The translations under genes were made by a program, and so were the position numbers. A DNA stretch of 64,000 bases from Streptococcus cuniculi (GTDB lineage: Bacteria > Bacillota > Bacilli > Lactobacillales > Streptococcaceae): positions 62,001-126,000 of the forward strand of contig NZ_MSJM01000002.1 in assembly GCF_001921845.1 (NCBI RefSeq), given 5' to 3'. Below are positions 24,994 to 33,986 of this stretch, one piece after another. Every line of letters begins with the position of its first letter. Positions within the stretch are counted from its first letter, which is position 1. The notes beneath the pieces were generated by a model. That model was not told the origin of the DNA and ran no database searches. It saw nothing but the letters and a program-made list of their open reading frames with translations.

Positions 24994-26964
24994 TTATCGT
25001 TCAATAATACGGTAGTAGGTTCTGCTGGTCCATTTGTAAATGATGAAATAGATGAGGCAGACACTTGCAATGGTAATTCCACTCACGGTGTAAATCATGG
25101 CATGTGAGGTCACTCCAAACATGAGTAGCATTTGCTTGAGCATGATAAGAGACACGATAAAGTGGAGAATAGCCATGGCAAGCGGCATAAAGAAGACGAG
25201 TAAGATTTGAGAATTGATGGTCTTTTTGACGGCCGTCTGGCTCATGCCCACCTCTTGGAGAATCTTATAGGATTTCTTGTCTTCATGCCCTTCAGAATAC
25301 TGCTTGTAGTAAATAATCAAGGCAGCACCGAGCAAGAAACTGATTCCGAGTAAGAAGCCTGTAAAGAGGAAGCCGCCAACGAAGCCTAATATCGCATTTT
25401 TGAAATCATCTTTTTGGACGACAAGTCCCAGACTTCTACTTCCATCTTCTGTCATGAAATTTCCATCATTTGCACCGACCAGTGCTTGGTATTCGTCCTT
25501 GCTAAGATTAGTTTGAACTTGATAGTTCATGAATCGGTCAGGATTGTCAGGTTGACTTTCTTTGAACACTTGTAGAACCTTTTCTAGCACTTGATCGTTG
25601 CTGACGATGAGAAGGAAGGGGTTATAGGTGTTTAACATATCAGGGACTTGAATCTTCTGTTTCACCTCTACAGCTTCAAATGTCTGATCGGCTAGGTAAA
25701 TAGTTTCGACCTTGTTTTTTTGTTCTGGCTGGTAAAATATCATTTGCTGCTCTGTCAATTCCGGGATATCATTGCCCAATTTCTTAACATCTTCTTGGGT
25801 CATGACAACGAGACCTGCAAAAGCATTGACAGAAGGGGTGTTGAGTCTTTCCTTGGTCAACTCAAGCGTTTTCCCTCCGTCATAATAAATCACATCTGAT
25901 AAAGCTAGGTAAGACCTGCTATCGTTCGCCTTTTCAGGATAGGTATCAAGTACCGTTTTTTGAAAAGCCTCTGCTCCTTCTTGACGATTCTTCACATAGT
26001 AGGTAATGGTCGTTTCTTTGGGAAAAAGAGTATCGAGGGTACTCGTCATATTGGTGTAAAGCGATGTCGTAGTCGCAATGGTGACAAAAGCCATGACAGC
26101 AAGAAGGGTGATGTTGGCAAGACCTGTCGCGTGTTGCTTCATGCGAAAAATCATCTGCGAGGTTGAGATAAAATGTTCAGGTGTGTAGAAATACTTCTTC
26201 TGCTTGCGCTTGGTTTTCAAATACCAGGTCATAAAGCTGATGTAAAAGAGATAGGTTCCCACGATGACAAACAGCACCGCAATAAAGAAGCGATAGAGAA
26301 CCACGATTGCGCTAATTTTACTGGATGAAAGGGAAAGATAATAACCGATTCCAAGGCAAAGTACGCCCAAGATGGCTAGGAGCATGTTGCCTTTCGGTTC
26401 TTTTTCTCCCTCTTCCTTACTTCTAAACAAGATGAGTGGAGAAGAAAATCCAACCTTGCGAATGGCTAGTAATTCCAAGAGGAAAAAGATACCTGCAAAA
26501 ATCAAGGTATTGAAGAAAAAGGCGACAAATGAGATGTCAAAGTGCAGATTGGTTCCCTGAACCAGATTGACAAATATCAAGTACATCAGGTTGGAAAATG
26601 CTGCGCTCAAGATGCTTCCGAGAATGACGACTAGACCAAACACCATCATCAATTCCAGCGTTGCAATGAGGGCTAATTTCTTCTTGTTCATGCCCAGCAT
26701 ATTGTAGAGCCCGAATTCTCTTCCGCGTTGCGTCATCAAGAAATTAAAACTGTAGATTTCCATGATGACAGAAAAAATCGTTAAGACCACACTACCCAAG
26801 CCGAGTGCCAGAGTCCCTGTTCCCATGGTTTTGGCCACCGGACTGAGAATAAGGAGCAAGGTCGAGCAATTGAGGACAAAGAGAACCAAGCTCGCTAGGA
26901 TAAAAGGCGCAAAGGTTGAAAAGGATTTTCGGATATTGCCATAGGCTAATTTGAGATAGAACAT
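24994..26964 (-). CDS. bceB: Bce-type ABC transporter permease
   Basis: This 656-aa FtsX-family permease has an N-terminal membrane group. A large extracellular domain lies between membrane helices 7 and 8 (about residues 300-540, polar, with TTITYYVKNR and several Tyr-rich strands). The final three helices complete the 10-helix layout of BceB/VraG. It works with the ATPase to free lipid II-cycle targets from antimicrobial peptides and signals to the BceS-like kinase. The start ATG has GGAGGTGA, contributed by the end of the ATPase gene, upstream. Confidence 0.92.
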   Translation of the reverse strand: MFYLKLAYGNIRKSFSTFAPFILASLVLFVLNCSTLLLILSPVAKTMGTGTLALGLGSVVLTIFSVIMEIYSFNFLMTQRGREFGLYNMLGMNKKKLALIATLELMMVFGLVVILGSILSAAFSNLMYLIFVNLVQGTNLHFDISFVAFFFNTLIFAGIFFLLELLAIRKVGFSSPLILFRSKEEGEKEPKGNMLLAILGVLCLGIGYYLSLSSSKISAIVVLYRFFIAVLFVIVGTYLFYISFMTWYLKTKRKQKKYFYTPEHFISTSQMIFRMKQHATGLANITLLAVMAFVTIATTTSLYTNMTSTLDTLFPKETTITYYVKNRQEGAEAFQKTVLDTYPEKANDSRSYLALSDVIYYDGGKTLELTKERLNTPSVNAFAGLVVMTQEDVKKLGNDIPELTEQQMIFYQPEQKNKVETIYLADQTFEAVEVKQKIQVPDMLNTYNPFLLIVSNDQVLEKVLQVFKESQPDNPDRFMNYQVQTNLSKDEYQALVGANDGNFMTEDGSRSLGLVVQKDDFKNAILGFVGGFLFTGFLLGISFLLGAALIIYYKQYSEGHEDKKSYKILQEVGMSQTAVKKTINSQILLVFFMPLAMAILHFIVSLIMLKQMLLMFGVTSHAMIYTVSGITIASVCLIYFIIYKWTSRTYYRIIER

Positions 26965-26967
26965 GGA

Positions 26968-27720
26968 CTATTCACCTCCCAGTAGTGCAGACATGCTGAG
27001 TGAGATTTCCTTGGCAAAATCACTGCTGGATTTATTGGCCTTATACAGTTGGTGGAAGATGCGTCCGTCCTTGATAAAGAGGACACGGCCCGCATGGCTG
27101 GCAGCATTGGCAGAGTGGGTCACCATCAGAATGGTTTGACCGTCTGCATTAATGTCTTCAAAGAGATGGAGTAAATCTTCGGAATTACGGTAATCCAGCG
27201 CTGCTGTCGGCTCATCTGCCAGAATCAATTGCGGCTGGGTAATCAAGCTACGAGCAATGGCAACCCGCTGTTTTTGCCCGCCAGACAGTTCAAAGGGGCG
27301 CTTGTTGAGCAAGTCGGCAATCCGCAACTTGGGCGCGATTTGCGCTAAACGCTCTTCCATCTCCTTGTGAGGTCGTCGCGCCAATACCAAAGGAAGAAAG
27401 ATATTATCACGGATGGACAGGCTATCTAGCAGGTTAAAGTCTTGAAAGACAAAGCCTAGGTTGCGCAGACGGAAATCGGCTAGCTGGCTTTCCTTGATAT
27501 TGGTAATATCATGGTTGTTGAGGATGACACTACCGTTACTTGGCTTATCAAGGGTGGCGAGAATGTTCAACAGGGTCGTCTTCCCAGATCCACTTTCTCC
27601 CATAATGGCGATAAATTCTCCCTTTTCAACTTTGAAGTCCACATCTTGAAGAGCGCGGGTTTCTTCTTTTGAAAAACGGGTACGGTATACTTTTTCTAAA
27701 TGATTGATTTCTAAAAACAT
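26968..27720 (-). CDS. bceA: Bce-type ABC transporter ATP-binding protein
   Basis: This 250-aa ATPase has Walker [11 protein letters not shown]-loop FVFQDFNLL, signature LSGGQKQR, Walker [13 protein letters not shown] and the H-loop in MVTHSANAA. It fits the MacB/BceA group, which energises FtsX-like permeases. The ATG at 27720 is chosen because AAAGGAG is six bases upstream; an in-frame ATG two codons earlier is too close to that site. Downstream gene order is bceB, bceR, bceS. Confidence 0.94.
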   Translation of the reverse strand: MFLEINHLEKVYRTRFSKEETRALQDVDFKVEKGEFIAIMGESGSGKTTLLNILATLDKPSNGSVILNNHDITNIKESQLADFRLRNLGFVFQDFNLLDSLSIRDNIFLPLVLARRPHKEMEERLAQIAPKLRIADLLNKRPFELSGGQKQRVAIARSLITQPQLILADEPTAALDYRNSEDLLHLFEDINADGQTILMVTHSANAASHAGRVLFIKDGRIFHQLYKANKSSSDFAKEISLSMSALLGGE

Positions 27721-27749
27721 AAACACTCCTTTTGATTGTATCGAGCTGA

Positions 27750-27890
27750 TTAGCCATGTAGATAGCGGTAAATAGCGGCCGTCTCTTGATAGAGAGCAGC
27801 TGCATATTCAGCTTTTTCAAGCAAGTTGGCTACTTCTGCTGCCTCTCTTGCTGTTACAGTTGATTGCTTTGCGATAGCTTTTTTCCACAT
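27750..27890 (-). CDS. 46-aa small protein ahead of the bce operon
   Basis: A 46-codon gene begins at an ATG preceded by GAGGAAAA and ends 29 bases before bceA. It encodes a short, helical, Ala- and Glu-rich soluble-looking peptide (MWKKAIAKQST, then REAAEVANLLEKAEYAAALY, ending YRYLHG). I do not recognise it. The strong ribosome binding site, codon-like composition and position between the BceR-type promoter and the transporter suggest it is the first gene of the operon. It could be a regulatory leader peptide or a small accessory protein. Confidence 0.6.
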   Translation of the reverse strand: MWKKAIAKQSTVTAREAAEVANLLEKAEYAAALYQETAAIYRYLHG

Positions 27891-27923
27891 AGGCTTTTCC
27901 TCGTTTCGTATGATTTATGGTAT

Positions 27924-28017
27924 TATAGTCAATTGAATAAAGGTTAGGACATCTTGATGAACGCCAGTTCTATCTGTAGCTCCCTACCTTGTCCTATTCC
28001 TTTCTCAATCCACTATA
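27924..28017. repeat. ~94-bp MITE-like repeat in the bce leader
   Basis: It begins TATAGTCAATTGAATAAAGG and ends TCAATCCACTATA, imperfect inverted termini. The reverse complement matches 55876-55971. It lies between the BceR-type promoter and the 46-aa gene. Confidence 0.7.
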
Positions 28018-28023
28018 ATTATA
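28018..28023 (-). promoter_or_regulatory. -10 box of the bce operon promoter
   Basis: TATAAT on the - strand, with no good -35 at the proper distance, as expected of an activator-dependent promoter. The BceR-type sites lie about 24-60 bp upstream. Confidence 0.6.
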
Positions 28024-28046
28024 CCGCGAATGGAGCCAAGTGAACC

Positions 28047-28081
28047 TTACAGCCTTGTCACCCTACCTTACAGTTTTGTAA
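28047..28081 (-). promoter_or_regulatory. Two BceR-type binding sites
   Basis: On the - strand, TTACAAAACTGTAA (28068-28081) and TGACAAGGCTGTAA (28047-28060) both match TNACA-N4-TGTAA, the known BceR-family consensus. Their centres are 21 bp apart, two helical turns, on the same DNA face. The remaining sequence to 28190 shows nothing else. Confidence 0.8.
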
Positions 28082-28194
28082 GTATCTCTATAAACAATCG
28101 ATTAGTTGTATTCTCAATTAAAACGAGTATTTTTTGATTGTTTCTTAAGTAGTCGTGACGATCTATCAACGTTCATTCAAAGACTATACTACCA

Positions 28195-28227
28195 CAAAAA
28201 AACTCGCCTGCTAAGAGCAGGACGAGG
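28195..28227 (-). terminator. Terminator of the ATP-grasp operon
   Basis: CTCG-x-CCTGCT and AGCAGG-x-GAG form a 10-bp stem followed on the - strand by T7. Confidence 0.88.
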
Positions 28228-28229
28228 TA

Positions 28230-29396
28230 TTAGGAGTGCGTTTGACTGATGTAAGCAATCATCTCCTCTAGTTCTGTGCGGTTATCCGTTGTGAGAATAT
28301 AAATTGTATCTCCCTGTAGGGCTGCAAAGGCGCGTGGCATGCGTTTTTCCATTTTTAATTGACCAGCGTAGCGGCTGCGCAAGTCTTCCTCACTATGGAC
28401 ATACTGGGTCGTATCCCTGCGCGTGATGGCTAGGCAATATTGGGGTTCAAAGGTGCGTTTAGCCACTTCTTCTCCTGCTACGATACTCGCATAATCGCGA
28501 TACAAATCAATCGAATGGGCAAAGTTGTAGACATCGACCGTAAAACCACCAGCAGGGCGATTGTTATACTCAATCGCGATGTAATCGTCTCCCTCACGGA
28601 AAAATTCAATATGGAAGAAGCGTTCTCTCATGCCAAAAGCCTTGACAATGGCACGGCCATAGGCTTGAAGTTTTGGATCGATGGTCTTTAAAATATAGTA
28701 GGCATTGTCCTTCTGGCTTTCCAAGAGCTCAAGTGGCGTATAATGATAGTCGAATGTCGTCTCAAAGACAATCGTGCCGTTGCGATCAACCAAACCATCA
28801 TAGGTACAAATCTCGCTCGAATTGACAAATTTTTCAAAGAAATAGACGGTTTCGTGGTCCCACTGGTCTATAAAGTGCTCCACGTCTGCTTGACTGGTCA
28901 ATTTGTAGGTTGCAGCAGCTCCTACTCCGTTATCGGGCTTGGCAATCATTGGCAGTCCAATTTTTTTCAAGGCTCTGGTAATATCTTTTTCCGTCTTAAT
29001 TACCTGCCCTGGAACGACTGGCACACCTGCTTCTGCAAAGTATTTTTTCATTTTTGACTTGAATTTTGTCTTGCGAAGGTGGTTCGGCTTGGCTCCAAAG
29101 ATGTGGAATTGCTCACGGAGAACCGCATCATTTTCCAGCCAGTATTCATTGTGGGATTCAATTCGGTCAATCGGACCATGCTTGTAAAACAGAAAGGCCA
29201 CCGCACGCTTTACTTCGTCAATATCTTCGAGGTTTTCAACGCGGAAGTATTCGGTCAAAGCCCCCTGCAAGTCTGGTCCCAACTGTTCATAAGGTTCTTG
29301 ACCAATCCCTAAGACATTGATGCCTTTCTTGGCTAATTCGATGGTAAACGGTTGGAAATTTTCAGGATAATAGGGCGAAATAACAATGAAATTCAT
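28230..29396 (-). CDS. ATP-grasp domain protein (carboxylate-amine ligase-like)
   Basis: This 388-aa protein has an N-terminal Rossmann-like preATP-grasp domain (MNFIVISPYYPENF). The ATP-grasp lysine lies in GLPMIAKPDNGVGA. EKFVNSSEICTYDGL and the metal-binding FHIEFFREGDDYIAIEYNNRPAGG (Glu and Asn ligands) follow. It should couple a carboxylate to an amine or thiol with ATP, but the substrates are unknown. The ATG at 29396 has AAGGTG upstream; a longer frame overlaps the upstream esterase and lacks a family match. It is the third gene of an operon with two esterases. Confidence 0.85.
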   Translation of the reverse strand: MNFIVISPYYPENFQPFTIELAKKGINVLGIGQEPYEQLGPDLQGALTEYFRVENLEDIDEVKRAVAFLFYKHGPIDRIESHNEYWLENDAVLREQFHIFGAKPNHLRKTKFKSKMKKYFAEAGVPVVPGQVIKTEKDITRALKKIGLPMIAKPDNGVGAAATYKLTSQADVEHFIDQWDHETVYFFEKFVNSSEICTYDGLVDRNGTIVFETTFDYHYTPLELLESQKDNAYYILKTIDPKLQAYGRAIVKAFGMRERFFHIEFFREGDDYIAIEYNNRPAGGFTVDVYNFAHSIDLYRDYASIVAGEEVAKRTFEPQYCLAITRRDTTQYVHSEEDLRSRYAGQLKMEKRMPRAFAALQGDTIYILTTDNRTELEEMIAYISQTHS

Positions 29397-29409
29397 ACAC
29401 ATCACCTTT

Positions 29410-30156
29410 CTATAAATCAAGTGTTCGTAAGAAATACGGCATCTGCTTTCTCCACCAGACCCAGTCATGGGCCACATCGCTTCCCCACTCATCAAACCAA
29501 GCAGGGATTTGTTTTTCGGCAAAAGCAGCTTTCAGATTGTAGAAACTTGGTAAGCCGTCCTGCTCCCAGTCTCCAAGACCCGAGCAGACAATGATGTCAG
29601 ACTTGCGATAACGGTCGATGAACCAGCCATCATTTTGGTTCCAAATGTAGTCCGCAGGAGAATTTTGGTAGACCGCATCATCGTGTCCGTAGTCCTGATT
29701 TCCATTAAAGAAACGGGCATCATAGATACCAGACAGGGCGATGACCTTGTTAAAGACATCGGGATGTTGCAAGAAGAAATTCAGCGCATGGTAAGCCCCC
29801 ATAGAACAACCCGTCGTCATCATCGGATCAAACCAGTCTGTTGTGTGCTTGATAAAGGGAATGGCTTCTTCAATCACGTAGCGCTCGTAGGCACGGTGTG
29901 CTTCCGCACGGTCATGAATCGGTTTCCAATCCGCCAACCAGCTCTCCTTGTCGATACTTGTCAGAGTGAAAAATTGAACCTTCCCAGCTTCAATCGATCC
30001 CTTACAAGCCTCAATCATGCCAAAATCAGCATATTCAGTATAAGAGCCGCCTGATGATGCAAAGACGACCACGGGAATCCCCGCGTGTCCGTAACGATTG
30101 AGCTTCATCTCTCGACCTAGATTTCCTGACCAATGACTTAAAAATTCTACATGCAT
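29410..30156 (-). CDS. Putative esterase (alpha/beta hydrolase, PF00756-like)
   Basis: This 248-aa cytosolic protein of the esterase D/enterochelin-esterase-like group has the nucleophile elbow TTGCSMGAYHAL (Ser in G-C-S-M-G), the acid probably near VCSGLGDWE, and His near the C-terminal HDWVWW. The ATG at 30156 follows AAGGAG. It lies 13 bases from each neighbour in the operon esterase-esterase-ATP-grasp. It may hydrolyse an ester made or used in the pathway of the ATP-grasp enzyme; this is inference. Confidence 0.85.
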   Translation of the reverse strand: MHVEFLSHWSGNLGREMKLNRYGHAGIPVVVFASSGGSYTEYADFGMIEACKGSIEAGKVQFFTLTSIDKESWLADWKPIHDRAEAHRAYERYVIEEAIPFIKHTTDWFDPMMTTGCSMGAYHALNFFLQHPDVFNKVIALSGIYDARFFNGNQDYGHDDAVYQNSPADYIWNQNDGWFIDRYRKSDIIVCSGLGDWEQDGLPSFYNLKAAFAEKQIPAWFDEWGSDVAHDWVWWRKQMPYFLRTLDL

Positions 30157-30169
30157 ATATTCTTTCTCC

Positions 30170-30994
30170 TTACCATTTTTCACTTAAAAATCGCAGACAA
30201 TCTGGCAGATATTTGGCCCAGGCTTCTTCATTGTGAATCGCTCCTGAAATGACTTCCAGCGCAAGATTGTCCAGTTCCACTCCACCTGCAATCAACTGGC
30301 GATAATAGGAGATTGACGAATGGATATAGGCCTGCTTGATATTGCCAGCCATAAGGGTTTTGTCGGTGTCATCTGCTTCTTCTGTTCCGACATAGATGTA
30401 GACCCGTTGATCCTTATCCAATTCTTGGCGCTCGATGTAGCGATCAAAGGCCTCTTGATGCAGCCAGTTGGCAGATGAAAAGACACCCAAGCAACCGATT
30501 TGGTCTTGGTAAGCCAAGCCCATGAACTGCGTGATATTTCCACCTAAGGAAGATCCAATCATGGCGGTATGGGCCTTATCGGCCTTGGTGCGGTATTCGC
30601 TGTCAATGAAAGGCTTGACGACTTCCATGACAAATTCTGCATACTCGGTTCCCTTGCCACCGAATTGGACCCCAGGGATATTGATTTCCTTGTATTTCCA
30701 AGCGGAATACTCATTCATCCGCTGGAAACCGTCATTGTCAATCGCTACCACAATCATCTTGGCAATGTCAGGATTACGCTTAATCGTAGGGATAATCTTC
30801 CAAGAATGTCCGCTAAAAGATTCCTTGCTGTAGAGGACATTTTGCCCATCGTGGAAGTAGACAACAGGATAGGATTGATTGGTATCTGTCTCATAATTTT
30901 TAGGAAGCAAGACCCGCACCCGACGCTTGTCCTTGCTGTAGGGAACCTCCAATTCGTGGGTTCGCATATCAAGATAAAAGTAAGACTTATTCAT
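30170..30994 (-). CDS. Putative esterase (alpha/beta hydrolase, PF00756-like)
   Basis: This 274-aa protein is similar in fold to its downstream neighbour. RVRVLLPKNYE and PVVYFHDGQN are typical of enterochelin-esterase-like hydrolases. The nucleophile is in MIGSSLGGN (G-S-S-L-G), the acid probably near GTEEADD, and His in GAIHNEEAW. No signal peptide. It heads the operon. The two esterases differ enough to suggest distinct substrates. Confidence 0.86.
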   Translation of the reverse strand: MNKSYFYLDMRTHELEVPYSKDKRRVRVLLPKNYETDTNQSYPVVYFHDGQNVLYSKESFSGHSWKIIPTIKRNPDIAKMIVVAIDNDGFQRMNEYSAWKYKEINIPGVQFGGKGTEYAEFVMEVVKPFIDSEYRTKADKAHTAMIGSSLGGNITQFMGLAYQDQIGCLGVFSSANWLHQEAFDRYIERQELDKDQRVYIYVGTEEADDTDKTLMAGNIKQAYIHSSISYYRQLIAGGVELDNLALEVISGAIHNEEAWAKYLPDCLRFLSEKW

Positions 30995-31116
30995 AGCATT
31001 CTCATTTCCATTTCAGTTAGAAATAGTATACCACACTTTTTTGATAAAATATTCAGAAAATTTAGTTATTTTTGCAAATATTCGGAAAAAACGAACAAAA
31101 AAAGAAAGGAGAAAGG

Positions 31117-32130
31117 TTAAATCCTCCCTCGCTCCTCATACGCCTTCCGACACTTCTCTAATTCCTGCAAGTCTGTCTGTGACAAAAGCTCAAAAATGTC
31201 TAAGATGATGTTCTTTTTTTCCTTTTTCCATGTGGCAACTAGGCGTCCCTTGAAAAAGACGACAGGCTTTACAATCCCCGTCAAGGTGTAGATATTTCGG
31301 ATATACTTGGAATCAAAGAAAGGATTGGCCTTTTTCTCATAGCCCAATAAGATTTGATCAAAACCAGCGATGAAAAGACATTGTGGTACTGCTGCCGTTT
31401 CCAGCTCTCCCAAATAGTAACGCGTCTCGCCTTCCACTTCAATCGTCTGCAAATCCAGCTGCTTCATCCAGGTCAAAATCTTGCTCTTGCTTTCCTTGAA
31501 ATAATACCTAGCATCTGCAAGGCTAACAGGTCCAAAGCCTGCAAAATACCGCCGTGCAATTTCTAATTCTGCGGCTTCCTTACTCCAAGGCTCAAATGCA
31601 GGCAAGCAATGAAACCGTCGCTCCCCATAGGTCTGGTAAATCTCACCCGCTTCCACCATATAGCGAAGTAGCCCGCCCCATGAGTTGAATAAAAAAGTTT
31701 CCATCTCCTTGGTCATTCCTTGCTCTCGACAAATCGTCTTCAATTCCTCACGGGTCAGGCTGCGTTCTTCCAAGGCCTCTACTAAAATCTGGTGAAACCG
31801 TTGCTTGGTCTGCGCAGAGACTGTTCCATCCCGACTAGGCTGGTCTAAAGGCAGGGAAAATTGCTTCATCCCCTCATAGAGGTAAAGAGGAATTTCTGAT
31901 TTTAGATAGGCATGCACCGTTCCACGAATCGACCATTGCCGGACCAATTTTTCTCGCCATACAGCATCTGAAAATTCCCTTTCTGACAGACGTGTTTCAA
32001 ATCCAACATCTACATAGGGTTGAAATTGTGCCTGCAAGCCATTCAAGTTCTGGCAAATCTCTTCTACCGTATAGGATTTCGTAAGTCCTTGCTTAGCAAG
32101 AATCATTGATTTCCATTCCTCATGCTTCAT
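31117..32130 (-). CDS. Winged-helix DNA-binding protein of the AlkZ/YcaQ (HTH_42) family
   Basis: This 337-aa protein carries the family hallmark QAQ in LNGLQAQFQPYV near residue 35, the position of the QxQ/QxD catalytic motif in AlkZ and YcaQ DNA glycosylases. RQWSIRGTVHAY, the FAGFGPVSLADARYYF winged-helix segment and LIAGFDQILLGYEKK follow as expected. AlkZ-type proteins unhook bulky or crosslinked DNA adducts; other members are uncharacterised. The ATG at 32130 has AAAGGAG upstream. It is a single gene with no resistance or biosynthesis cluster next to it. Confidence 0.82.
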   Translation of the reverse strand: MKHEEWKSMILAKQGLTKSYTVEEICQNLNGLQAQFQPYVDVGFETRLSEREFSDAVWREKLVRQWSIRGTVHAYLKSEIPLYLYEGMKQFSLPLDQPSRDGTVSAQTKQRFHQILVEALEERSLTREELKTICREQGMTKEMETFLFNSWGGLLRYMVEAGEIYQTYGERRFHCLPAFEPWSKEAAELEIARRYFAGFGPVSLADARYYFKESKSKILTWMKQLDLQTIEVEGETRYYLGELETAAVPQCLFIAGFDQILLGYEKKANPFFDSKYIRNIYTLTGIVKPVVFFKGRLVATWKKEKKNIILDIFELLSQTDLQELEKCRKAYEERGRI

Positions 32131-32229
32131 GGCAAAGCTCCTTTGCATACTACTATTAATCTGATTCTAGTATAACAAAAAAAGAGTGAGAAAAAACGTA
32201 AAAACGCTCTTTCCACTCACAAGTTAATG

Positions 32230-33348
32230 CTATGATTTATTCCGCATCATCAAAGTCGTCATTCCTGCCGTCACGAGGAAAGTGACCAAGGTTAGCATCA
32301 GAGAATCTCCAGCAACCATCAGGCTCATCAACAAGCCAATCGTTGGCAGAGCCAATTCGGCAAGATAAAATGTACGAGTCCAGCTGTAGCCTGCCTTGTT
32401 ATAAGGTGCATGTAGGAGAATTCCAACCAAAAACAAGAAAATACCGCCATAGAGCAGGCCAACAATCGCATCATTGGATAGCTGATGCTCCTGCAACAAG
32501 GTAAAGGCAGCTGTAATAAAGCTCAAGCCAAAAAAGATAAAATAATGATAATAAATGGCACCATTTCCTGAAATATTTGTCTTATTGACATCTATCAACT
32601 GATCAATCTCTGTGATATAAAAGAGAAATAGATTAGCGACAATCAAAAAAGGAAATAGGGAAGAAAATGAAAAGGCTTCGATTGAAAAATAAGGGGCAAT
32701 TCCAATAATCATCTCGCCAAAGGTGATAATCACAAGCAGAGACAGACGCTCGATGAGATGGGAGAAATGAATCGGTGTCAATCCCTTTAAGGCATCTGTC
32801 TTTTCTGGATTGAGTAAGAGAGATGGCATGAGCCAGGTCACAATAATTCCTAAAATAGCGATTGCTAGACTAATTGTATAGGGGAGAACTAGACAGGACA
32901 GAAGACTAACGATGCGCACTCCCAAAATGGAAAAGAATTGCTTGATAAAGTATTGATCGGCTGGATTTTTAGTAGTGCTATACTCAACACCATATTGTGC
33001 AAGCAGAAGGAAGGTGAGAACTGCCATTGAGCTAAAGAATGGGATGACCATTGTTTGCAAATCATTGGACAGCAAACTGGCAGCAACTAGCAGGCACATC
33101 ATCTGCAAGAGCATAAAACGAGTGTTGGTCGGGCTATTTTTCCCAAAACGGTTGGTAAACACCATCTGAATCATCCAAGAATTGATAAAAACAATCAAGG
33201 CGATACTAAAGACGACAATATTTTCGAGGATAAACATTCCATGGTGAAGATGGGACAAGAGATGGGTCATTTGTGAAATAACATAGACATAGACTAAATC
33301 ATAAAAGAGTTCAGTCAGCTCTACCTTTTTATGTCGAATTAGTGACAT
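32230..33348 (-). CDS. Low temperature requirement protein A (LtrA) family membrane protein
   Basis: This 372-aa integral membrane protein has about ten hydrophobic helices. The conserved N-terminal KKVELTELFYDLVYVYVISQ and the central HLIERLSLLVIITFGEMI motif define LtrA-family proteins. The molecular function is unknown; in Listeria it is linked to growth in the cold. The ATG shares a base with the stop of the preceding monooxygenase-like gene (TGATG), so the two are coupled. It is the last gene of the MerR-controlled operon. Confidence 0.88.
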   Translation of the reverse strand: MSLIRHKKVELTELFYDLVYVYVISQMTHLLSHLHHGMFILENIVVFSIALIVFINSWMIQMVFTNRFGKNSPTNTRFMLLQMMCLLVAASLLSNDLQTMVIPFFSSMAVLTFLLLAQYGVEYSTTKNPADQYFIKQFFSILGVRIVSLLSCLVLPYTISLAIAILGIIVTWLMPSLLLNPEKTDALKGLTPIHFSHLIERLSLLVIITFGEMIIGIAPYFSIEAFSFSSLFPFLIVANLFLFYITEIDQLIDVNKTNISGNGAIYYHYFIFFGLSFITAAFTLLQEHQLSNDAIVGLLYGGIFLFLVGILLHAPYNKAGYSWTRTFYLAELALPTIGLLMSLMVAGDSLMLTLVTFLVTAGMTTLMMRNKS

Positions 33349-33986
33349 CACAACTCCTTTTCTATTAGGGGATAAACAACATTTCCCTTGTTTACGAGGG
33401 CAATCGGTGACAACTCACGCTTAATCATCTCTTCAAAATAGGCCTTGTTTTCTAAAAAGGGCGCTACAAGGCTATGACCTGTGCGAAAGATGTCCATGAT
33501 ATACCAGGTGTTGGGAGAATCCGCAACTCGCCCAACATACAGAACACCACTCTCTCTTGCCTGCATCTCCTGATGCAGCGTCTCAAACAGCTCATTTTGA
33601 AATGGTCTTTCCATACTTTCTTTGATACGGACAACCGTCAGACTCATCGACAGTTTTGACAAATCCTCTTCTTGAATCAAGCGCTCTTTTTCAAGCAAGA
33701 CTTGAGGAATCAGCGCAATGCCTTCTTTTTCAGGGATAAACTCTTGCGCAAAGGTAGCAAAGTCCGCAAAATGTGCCGATTCGATATGCTCTTGATAAGC
33801 CATGCAATCACGGTAGACTTCTATCACGTAAAACCCTTGCTCTTTCGCATCTTCTGCCAAGTACATGGCAAGTGTTCCCTCTTCTTGTGCAATAGACTGG
33901 GTAAAATTAGTCTTTCCAATGCGGAAAAATTCTTCCAGTTCCCCTTCTGCTACTTTTAGCTTAAAAACATTGACAATCGGTTGCAT
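33348..33986 (-). CDS. Two-domain antibiotic biosynthesis monooxygenase (ABM)-like protein
   Basis: This 212-aa protein is built of two ferredoxin-like ABM repeats. The first (residues ~1-95) has NVFKLKVAEGELEEFFRIG, a MYLAED strand and FYVIEVYRDCMAYQEHIES, the classic ABM helix. The second (~120-212) is more diverged. ABM proteins include monooxygenases of aromatic substrates and haem-degrading enzymes. The ATG overlaps the upstream stop (TAATG) and has AAAGGA. Context with an amidohydrolase of the decarboxylase group suggests metabolism of an aromatic or electrophilic compound. Confidence 0.82.
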   Translation of the reverse strand: MQPIVNVFKLKVAEGELEEFFRIGKTNFTQSIAQEEGTLAMYLAEDAKEQGFYVIEVYRDCMAYQEHIESAHFADFATFAQEFIPEKEGIALIPQVLLEKERLIQEEDLSKLSMSLTVVRIKESMERPFQNELFETLHQEMQARESGVLYVGRVADSPNTWYIMDIFRTGHSLVAPFLENKAYFEEMIKRELSPIALVNKGNVVYPLIEKEL

